Assembly (NCBI GenBank): GCA_018257865.1
Contig: JAEUBA010000026.1
Location: 62,001-126,000 of the forward strand
Direction of reading: 5' to 3'
Length of the DNA stretch: 64,000 bases
From: Stereocaulon alpinum
Taxonomy: Eukaryota; Ascomycota; Lecanoromycetes; Lecanorales; Stereocaulaceae
Shown here piece after piece: positions 56,066 through 64,000 of the stretch. How positions within the stretch are numbered: position 1 is the stretch's first letter; each line of letters starts with the position of its first letter. The position numbers were made by a program, and so were the translations under genes. Below the pieces are notes generated by a model. It ran no database searches. It was given only the letters and a program-made list of their open reading frames with translations, and was not told the origin of the DNA.

Positions 56066-59000
56066 CTGTCGAATGAGCGAGCGGAGCGAGTCACACAGTT
56101 ATCATCGCGTGGCGACCTGATCCTCTGCCTTCGTCTCTCGAGCAGCCTTTGTTATCTCGGTTTTCACGATCTGCTAGACAGTCTCTTTACACACTCTAGA
56201 GCTTCTGAATAGCGGCAGCTGTCCACTTTCGTGAGCCTGATGAGCAATTCCATCTTCGAGATATTTCTTCTAGATCTTGGCCGGAGGTATGCTGCTTCTG
56301 ATCATAGTGTGAAGATATCTTCACATGTTGTCCAAGCAAGCCGATCTTTCAATTTGAAGCTCACTTATTCCACACAAGAAGAAGCGTATGGGGCTACCTT
56401 TTGCCTCATAAGTGTTGACTTATCCCATACTTTTAAGGCGTGTTTGCAGTAATTTTCTATCGATCTTGCGCTTGTACTCTCCGAACCATGCTCAATACCA
56501 AGGTCAACACAGAACGAATACTTCACATCTTACCCATTCTGACAAAACAAAAACACGACGTCGCCTGGAGACTTCAGCTTCAATTCCAGACTGCGAAACC
56601 AGCAGGACTTCCTTCTTCGAACACTAGGACAAGAATGACTTCGGCACTGCCTACGGCAGCAGAAAGGTCCCACACCAGGACAGATGTTTGGCTCCATGCC
56701 GTCTTGAAGTGCTCGAAGCTCCCATTGCCACCTCCCAATAGCATATCTTTTGCCATGTTGACCCAAGCTTAGGTCGTGATGTGGGGAACCCTGCTAGTAA
56801 GCAGAGCCAAGTATGGAGCGAATGGCACAGGTCAGGTGTGTCTAGATTAAGGACAGGCACTTGCTGTCCTGGAGATGATAAGTCCTAGGAGACGGTAACA
56901 GTCGTCGTCGCCGGACTTGATGTCATCGCCCGTTCTCAAATGTCCAAATGCTCGTATTATGGGAGCATTGCTAGCATGTTCCACAGTTTCAAAGGGGAAA
57001 TCAACGCTTCTGTTTGGCTGATACATGTTCAACAGACCGCACCAAGCTCGTACCGCTGTTGTAACTAAAAGATTGTTCAATTGTCGTGGTTGTCCTAAGC
57101 AATGTGAGCGTCGATATGATAGCCACTTTCTCGCAGGCAGCAACAACCGGTGATGCATGCTTTTCTACTCCTCGAGGTCTTGCGCTTTACATCCTAAAAA
57201 TCTTCAGGTTGATCTTACCAATCAGATGACGGAAGATCAAAGCAGTGAAAACCACACCCTATAGCTCATGCTTTCGATCAAATTAGACTTGAGCTTTTTG
57301 GGGTCGTCGAAGAATTTGCGCTGACGGGTGAACCACGTATTAGGAACAGTGTTTCCAATGTAGCCATGGCATGCTGGTACGCGGGCATTGGCAAGAATTG
57401 ATGAAGTGTTTTTGATCACTTTAGTGACATGAATGTGCATCTGGAAGTCGCTCTACAGCTCCGAATTGCGGAGTCACTCATATTCAACCACAGAGGCATA
57501 GCCGGCATACCCAAAGACCGAACCGCAACTTCCTTGGCCTATCTTTCTGACGATTTGCAAATCTGTAGCGATCTATGCGCATTGATTAACTATAGCGAAT
57601 GAAGAAGTTGTGGAGATAACTGAGCGGATTGAAAGCATCCTGTGTAAGATGACTCGCGGTTCATCGTTGATGCTGAGAATTCCGAGTAGTGTGTGAGCAA
57701 GGTTGGCATTCTCTTGGACGTTTCTGCGTGCACAGCAACATATGATATGACGCCGATTTTGCTTTCATTCCAGGCGAAGCACCCCAAGTGAGAAGATTCG
57801 TGGTCTTCTCGAGAACTGGAGCATAAGACAGCGCCGGAAGAACATGGAAGGCCAACTTCGCCAATAGGTCATATGAATCAAAAGGGTGTTTCCGCAGCAG
57901 AAGACGGCGAGTTGCTTCAATCGCCAGGACTGTCCTCACTGACGAATCTATCAACACTGCAGAGGTTCCACTGTGTAGGAAGATCGTGCGAGGTAACCAG
58001 GTCCTGTCCTCCAATCCGGGCGTGACCGTGTTATTGATTATTAGACACTCTGCGCCTATGAAAACCGAACAGTCACATGAATTCCTGGTATACACGTTAC
58101 CAAGTAGAATTCAATAACAAAGCGACTTCCTCTTCCAACTACGCTCCAAACACTTCATGCGGAACAGCATCGAAGAGGAACTTCGGATCTTTGACGAGCG
58201 CTATATCATCTTCTACACGCAATCCCGTGGGCTCAGCGTGCGTCTGGGTTCGAGCTGATGACATAACACAATCCCAATCTCACATGCCGGCCAAAGTTCC
58301 GGCACCTACGAGCCGCTTCTCGAAGTATACTTCCACGGAGTTGGCTACCCTGAATCAATTCCTGCGCATTTTCACTTTGTGCAAATGATGGACTGCTGTG
58401 AAAACCTCTCTCCCAATCATACTTGAAAGCATAGGGCTCGGGGTCTCAAATGGAGATTGATATCCTTATAGATCCAATACATCTTGAGAAAAGTCCTACG
58501 ATTCGCTGATCGTTGACTGAGGATTGATCCAGTCGCTCTTGCCCATGGGCTCCCTTTCTCTCCAAGTATTCTACAAGCGACATTTGGCTATTGCAGTCCA
58601 GTATACGCAATTGTCCACTGGGACTGATCGTTCGTTACTCAAGGACCTCGTTATGCATTGTATTCCCCATCTTGCTTTAATTACTTCAATGCCCATTGAT
58701 GTTCCTTTCGCCCAAAAGAAGGTGGTACAGGGCTTGATGACAGACAATCCGTTGAAGAGGTAATTGGGGAATGATTGTAGTGCCGGACTTGTACAAGATC
58801 GAGAAGGACAGGGTGACCTCGATCTCTTTACTAGCTAAGTTGAACTCAGGCGATCGTGCACTTGGTTGTTGAGTTTCATGTTGTCTTTTGATGCTTCAGT
58901 TTTCGAAGTCCATAGCGCCGTCCAGGAATTGCCAACCAATGTTCGGCTCGACAACTTTTGGTGGCAGGTCCGATTGAGCCTTTATTCCTGAAGCCAGTAT

Positions 59001-60184
59001 AGAATACCAGCCCGGGAGATGCATGAAGTGGGCTTCATGGTAATCTCACCTGACCTGATCTCACTGGATCTTTCGCGAGTTATGACAAAGAGGAGGTGTA
59101 TACCTGGGATTTATGTGCATGAGTAATTCCAGTGAAGTTCCATTTTCAGGGCTTACTTCAGCTCTATGTTTTGCTAATATCAACAGCGATATCCGTCATA
59201 CCATGACCAAAGCGAAGATCTTAATATGAAGACCAAAGGATCAGTTGGGAACAGTGGACCTTAATCCTTCCGTGTCAAAAGGAATTGTATGAGTATTGTA
59301 ATTGATGATCGAATGGAGCTGGCGGACCAGCGATTTGCGTGTGTTCGATCCAATAGAGTTCAACGAAACCTGGAGGTTCAAAAACAGTATTTAGTACATA
59401 CCGACATCCTTATAAATGTCGGGGACACATCTTCAAACGCGTGAGGTAGAAGGTGACATGTCATCTTCTCGACGAAAGGGATCTGAAAGCGTGTAAAAAC
59501 ATTGATACCGCTAAGCAATACCTCAGTGGCCGTTTGCATTTCTCAGTGGTCATTCATATCGGACCAGAAAGGATCCCTCGGTCAAGGAAGTTGAAATTAG
59601 TGTTGCGTACGCTCGCTACAGTGGTCAGGATGTTCTCCATCCAATCATTGTGCACGAACATAGCCCTCTACGTTCTGTAACCGTACTAGTAGCTCTCGGC
59701 GTTTCCAAAGTCTATCAGTTTCCAAGATGTTGTCCCATTTGAATCAAAGCATGACCACGGCATTGGGAGAAGTAGCAGCAAGTTTGGCTTCTGCGATGAG
59801 TATACCGCAATAAGCGCACAGAGTACCCAATGTCAGAAACCACCAGCCTGTTCGAGATCTCGTACCACTGATCGGCTTTTTCTGGTCATAAGAACGACAT
59901 ATTTGGAATTAAAACTTGCTCATGTGACACAGAAGATGACGACGCTCACTACAGACTTTGGATTACTGCCAATATCTGGTGGACGGGGACCGACGCTATA
60001 ATGTACGCTTTGAAGTTGCTTGAGGTCCGTGAGAGGAAGGTTATCTCCCTTTTCGGTACGGATTATCACTTGTAATCTTAAAGACCCTTACCTTGGTCAA
60101 TGCTTCAAAGCTGTTGATTCATGGATCTCAAGCGGTGGAAAGTGTGTTATTAGATTGAAAACATCCATTCGAAAGGAACTGCTA
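56066..60184. other. Decayed stretch with unidentified coding-like islands
   Basis: 4.1 kb without a supported gene. The best island is a 144-codon minus-strand frame at 57661-58095 (contains PFDSYDLLAKLAFHVLPAL). Further upstream on the same strand comes PTGLRVEDDIALVKDPKF (about 58140-58220). Stops and frame changes separate them, so this may be a broken gene; I do not recognise it. No reverse transcriptase motif was found between the two retroelement relics. Confidence 0.35.
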
Positions 60185-60575
60185 GGGGTTGTGTAGCCAT
60201 TCTATTTTCAATCTCATCGGTTGGCATTTTCCTGGCTAACTCATTGGCTCTCTTGAGACAGTCTGCTATATCCTCATTGTCGTTCTGTTTGAGCTGTGTT
60301 ACCTTCATTCGTAGCTCGAATTTCTTGGCTTGTGCATCCTTCTCCGTGATTTCGTAACTTGACGGGAACAGTGCTCGTAGCCTGCCCCATCTTACTTCAC
60401 CTCTCGATTTAGGTCAGTGTACCAAGTCCACGCATCATCCTCGAGGTTCTATCGGAAAAGCAGACGGTGTGCTTTGCCTGCTACCGCGTTGGCAGCCTCA
60501 TCATTTCTCATTTGATCATAGGCACATTCTATGTGTTCGATGTCTTCTTGCGGGTCGTCTTTGCCATACTCTAGA
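60185..60575 (-). mobile_element. Retrotransposon gag relic
   Basis: The minus strand reads GKDDPQEDIEHIECAYDQ, then AHRLLFR-stop-NLEDDAWTWYTDL, and after a frameshift WGRLRALFPSSYEITEKDAQ and LKRANELARKMPTDEIE. This is the order and spacing of a Ty3/gypsy gag (Retrotrans_gag-like) domain. It is broken by at least two stops and a frameshift. Same strand as the pol relic 4-5 kb downstream, so both may come from one old element whose middle was lost or replaced. Confidence 0.7.
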
Positions 60576-61643
60576 CCTTTCAAACAGTGACGTTATTCTT
60601 ATGTTGTTTGGTGAGGCGATTCTCTACGCTCGCTTGCTTCATTGACGCGCTAGGCCGAACCAGCTTGACAAAGCTTATTATGTAATAGATGTAGAAGCTT
60701 CCATGTGTTTTGGTAACAGGCCGTGGATGTCTTTGCCTAGAATCTTCTTCGATCTCCTGTCCGTCGCCTGCTGGTGGTGAAAGGGCCCTGGTATCTACTC
60801 TCGCGCGCTTTTTTGGGCGTCCTTCACTGTGGGAACCATCGCGTAAATGCGATAAGTTTCTCACAAAATCGTTATGAGTATCTTCTTGTTGATCTCCACA
60901 AATTGCTTTCCGTTGTTACCAGCTAGAACAGAACGTTTGCTGCAGGGAATCGAGAGGTTGTCTGGCCTGAAAACCTCGTATCTCAATGTCGCTGGAGCAC
61001 GCTTTCTGTATCTGGAGCCAGGTCGGCGAACATGGACTTGATGAGACGACCATGGTTGTGGAGATTATTTGGGGAGGGAAGTTCATGTCTGCCATAGGGA
61101 AGACGACCAAAGTTGCCTCGTTGAGTTAAAATTACCTAGAACAATGACAGTGAAGCATCTCAAGACAAGAGTCCTGTGACAGGAATTGCGCATGCATTCA
61201 TTCTTGCGCAAATGTTGTCTTTGCTAAGGTTCAGAGCATCTTCTCCTAAGGAAATGTTAACTGGTAGACCTAGAGCTTTGAGAAACTTCTGGAAAACTCC
61301 AGTCATCGATATCTTCATGGTAAATGATTTTGAGTAAGCAAAGGAGTTGGCTTCTTAACTGCCATCTGGATGTCTAGGTGCCTGAAACGAATGAGTGGTC
61401 AACAACTTCCGTCATCAAGATGCCCATAGGGAATGAGAGTAGGTTGCGATCTGCGTGAATCGAAAGTTCGCTGATTGGAGCCGATCATTCCTTTGAGCAG
61501 GACATGGTCGATCTGCCTGGAAATTGGACAAAGCTAAGCCTCATCTCGGTGCTGTAGAGCTGCGCCCTGCGAGATATACGGATGCTTCGCCACCACTTAA
61601 TTGTAACGGATCCCGTTGTACTCTCACCTGTAGATCTATCATA
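60576..61643. other. Gene-free decayed DNA
   Basis: 1.1 kb between the gag relic and the exon island. A minus-strand frame at 60580-60864 is basic (GRPKKRARVD) and could be the start of the gag protein, but this is not certain. Nothing else supported. Confidence 0.35.
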
Positions 61644-62192
61644 TTACCGGGGCCCGTTACGCTGAAATAGAACTCGATTGCAGTAAATAAGGTAGTCAAT
61701 ATGTGCTTCATTTGTTTTCGTTGATGATAATGCAAATCCGCAAATATCGGCGATTGCCGTCAACTCTCTGCGAGAAGCTTCCACATCTTGTGGAGACTTT
61801 GGGAAGCCCTGAAGATTGACTTGCCAAAGGTGCTTTGGGAAGCGCTCCTCACAAGCGCTGGGGGTGACATTAGTAAGGTTCAAGAGACAATAATTGTAGG
61901 ACGAGTAGGGTGAAAGATCGCCGTCACTTCGAGCAACAAGGTCTCCGAGTGTGTTGCAGACTTACACCAGGACCTCGCAACATAGCTCGAAGGTAGTGGT
62001 GACTTCGGACTCGATGAAGCGAACTTTGAGAAGGTAGTGAGGATCAACGTCTTCCTCGGCGGCAGTGGTCCAGTCATTAGGGGGGATGAAGTCCTCGCGA
62101 TCGTCGAGCAGCACTCTATGGCAGGCGCAGCTGTGGCCTTTGAGTGCAGGCCGAAAGTCCCAAAGACCAATGTTGCCGTCCTGGTCTAGTTC
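61644..62192 (-). CDS. Two-exon gene island of unknown identity (5' end missing)
   Basis: Exon A 62192-61966 and exon B 61857-61644, intron 108 bp with donor GTAAGT, branch ACTAAT and acceptor CCCCCAG; exon A is preceded by a CATAG acceptor. Together 146 codons without a stop until TAA. Recognisable stretches: QDGNIGLWDFRPALKGHS, HYLLKVRFIESEVTTTFELC, then KHLWQVNLQGFPKSPQDV. No family recognised. Clean splice sites and intact frame among decayed DNA suggest a real or only recently broken gene. I could not find an intact first exon: upstream pieces (about 62270-62470) meet stops in the needed phase. Confidence 0.45.
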
Positions 62193-63157
62193 CTATGGTC
62201 GACCTGGGCAATATGGAAGATCCTTATACTCTTTGGCAGTAGTGGGAACCTCGTTCTGTCGGCTTACTGCACTTACTTAGACGATTTCAAGTGTATATAG
62301 AGCCCAGAACTATGATGTTACCGCCAGTCCCTCATTTCTTTCCAGCACTGAACGGGGCATTTTCAAATCTGGTGGATGCCAAAATGTCTCACTCACCAAA
62401 GTTACGTTTCCGATCTTTGACAAAAGATTCTGGTGTTGCTGGACCAAGAACGCGTAGGACGATGACATCGTAGTCACAGTAGCTCTGTACCCATCTTCAC
62501 GCCTTTCGCTGTCCTTAGACCTATATAGGCGTCATAATGGATCAAACTGCTTTCGAGGGAGGATCTTCTTCTAGGAGAGGAGCTCTACCCATAGTAGAAT
62601 TTGCTAGTAGGTTAACTTCTTGTGAGGGAGGATCTTCTTCTGTAGGAGGATTCTCTTCTAGGAGAGAATCTTTATCTGCTAGAACATCTGCTAGAATACT
62701 GACTTAAGCCGAGATCTGAGTGAGTTAGCTGCCCGTATAAATCTAGGGCCAAGGCGTACAAAACAGAACGTCAAAACAACGAGAAATGAGAATTCGACGA
62801 GCAAGCGAACAAGATCACTCTACTCGTTTCAGATGAGTGAGTCATGTCTAGTCTCTCTGGCTCTATTTCGGTCGCGTGACATTCGAAAAGTTGCGCCTCT
62901 AGTAAGTGAAGGATCGCGCCTTCGACGCCGAAGACATCTTCGAAAGGGTCCGGGTAAAGTGATTCGAGTCGAGAGTAGACTGGTCTAGATAGTGTGCCGT
63001 TAAAGCCAAAATCCCAATAGGAAAAGGAAACAATAAAGTAGAGCAGGGTCTCGAAGGTTGAGAAGTGTGCTTATAAGGAAATGGGTGCTACTCTCATGTG
63101 TGATTGATCCATTGAACACCGTGCTTAAGTCTATCATGAACAATCACCGGTGCAAGC
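62193..63157. other. Probable transposon-derived non-coding DNA
   Basis: Contains an 18-bp direct repeat GAGGGAGGATCTTCTTCT (62555 and 62624) within a GA/CT-rich block. A TATA-like GTATAAATC lies near 62734, and the stretch after it resembles an LTR leader (AAACAGAACGTCAAAACAACG). A matching second LTR was not found. No gene. Confidence 0.35.
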
Positions 63158-63252
63158 CAAAAGTCGACAAGGTGCTAGATAAGAGGACTCGCAAAGGCGA
63201 GCCTAAGTATCTCATCAAATAGAAGGACATTTACTGTTGGGATTATTAGGTG
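63158..63252 (+). mobile_element. Chromodomain relic of a second Ty3/gypsy element
   Basis: The plus strand reads KVDKVLDKRTRKGEPKYLIK-stop-KD, then WDY-stop-VW. This is the chromodomain pattern (V-x-K/R-V-L-D-x-R...YLIKWK) with TGG changed to TAG, as in RIP. Orientation is opposite to the relic at 55.4 kb, so it is a different element. Confidence 0.65.
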
Positions 63253-63287
63253 TGGTGAAAGATGTAGATTTATTCTGCAGCGACTTC

Positions 63288-63419
63288 TAGCTAATTAGGA
63301 TGCTACGGAATGGTTCCGAGCATTGGCGTGCTAGCTAATTAGACTACTACGGAATGGTTCCGAGCATTGGCGTGCTAGCTAATTAGACTACTACGGAATG
63401 GTTCCGAACATTGGCGAGC
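63288..63419. repeat. 3 x 44 bp tandem repeat
   Basis: Units start at 63288, 63332 and 63376 with TAGCTAATTAG, and end with GGTTCCGA(G/A)CATTGGCG(T/A)GC. They differ at only a few positions. The repeat lies directly after the chromodomain relic. Confidence 0.9.
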
Positions 63420-64000
63420 ATCTCAGGCACCCCTCATACCCTAATCCGCAACATTTACCCTTATAAGGATTCGTAGGAGCCAAGCGACTGTCTTAGCAAC
63501 GTAAAAGGCGCAATCAGGGATTTCAAGCGAGCATGCAAATCGCATAAGTTAACGACTGCAGCGCAGCGAGAGGGACCTGCGTTATAAGCGAGCAAGAAGC
63601 GAGGCAGACTATAAAAGAAAAGATAGCACCGAAGTTAATAAAGAAAATAAGGAAGCCCGCAGGCGAGTTAATTAAGGCCCCGAAGGACAAGGGTATCTAC
63701 TGCGCAAAGCGCAGACCAAAAAAGACGGCCCTAAGGACCATATACACTACTAATACTGCTTAGTATTAGCACGCCCAGCTACCCCAGTTCTAAATAGGAT
63801 AAATACTTACCTACTAATAGAATAAAACGAAAAAGCCTAAAAGGGCGAGCAGGTATACCGGCTGGGCGAGCAGGGGTGGTATAAGGTAAGGCGGCTACTC
63901 TCGTCAGCTAAATAGTCCTAAGTATGCGAAGCGGAATAATCTCACCCTCCCAACGGCGAAGCGCCGGGCGCATATCTTAGCTACTAGAGGCGGCCGTAAA
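63420..64000. other. RIP-like transposon relic DNA
   Basis: Rich in TA dinucleotides and stop codons in all frames, with short GC-rich islands (GCGCAAAGCGCAG, CGAAGCGCCGGGCGC). It has no open frame of note and runs to the window end. It looks like heavily mutated repeat DNA. Confidence 0.5.

Noticed and set aside
62540..62900. Possible LTR with TATA box and leader
   Set aside because: No matching second copy found within the window; kept only as a note in the intergenic entry.
1..64000. tRNA, rRNA or CRISPR loci
   Set aside because: I looked for B-box-like GGTTCGAxTCC patterns and for spaced repeats by eye and saw none that fold or repeat convincingly; a tRNAscan run would settle it.

Overview
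The window is nuclear DNA of a filamentous ascomycete (Pezizomycotina). Most genes carry short spliceosomal introns of about 48 to 200 bp with GTAxGT-type donors, CTAAC/CTGAC-like branch points and YAG acceptors. The recognisable proteins include fungus-specific types: Axl2-like and Bud6 polarity proteins, a GH15 glucoamylase with CBM20, a peroxisomal acyl-CoA oxidase ending in SKL, and GPI-type cysteine-rich wall proteins. I cannot assign a class or genus with confidence. All gene models below were spliced by hand.

Layout. 0.2-3.4 kb: Axl2-like membrane protein. 3.5-8.8 kb: cluster of four RING-finger paralogues (one minus, three plus) that share a variant zinc ring and an unrecognised C-terminal module. 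9.6-18.2 kb: a cysteine-rich GPI-type protein, glucoamylase, acyl-CoA oxidase, and a second, smaller cysteine-rich protein of the same pattern. 18.3-23.2 kb: Vps29 (with a 15-nt exon) divergent from alanine:glyoxylate aminotransferase, a MITE-like inverted repeat, and an inositol-type MFS transporter. 23.7-28.5 kb: a 1,523-residue helical protein with two hydrophobic hairpins that resembles alpha-helical pore-forming toxins; this is the most unusual intact gene here. 28.5-31.9 kb: gene-poor, with an 0.8 kb terminal-inverted-repeat element and a smaller inverted-repeat element. 31.9-49.8 kb: EamA transporter, Bud6, ataxin-2/Pbp1, DHA1-type MFS transporter, a secreted Ser/Thr-rich cysteine protein, and a small conserved-looking protein.

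49.8-64 kb is almost free of convincing genes. It holds decayed Ty3/gypsy fragments (pol end with chromodomain, gag, and another chromodomain) with stop codons of the kind left by repeat-induced point mutation, a 3 x 44 bp tandem repeat, and one clean two-exon gene island of unknown identity at 61.6-62.2 kb.

Functionally the genes do not form one pathway. Themes are carbon use (starch hydrolysis, fatty-acid beta-oxidation, glyoxylate handling, inositol and drug transport), cell-surface proteins, polarity (Axl2, Bud6), trafficking (Vps29) and RNA-granule regulation (Pbp1). The glucoamylase promoter holds clustered CCAAT and CreA-type motifs, and the acyl-CoA oxidase promoter holds a pair of CCTCGG (FarA/FarB-type) motifs, which agrees with carbon-source control.
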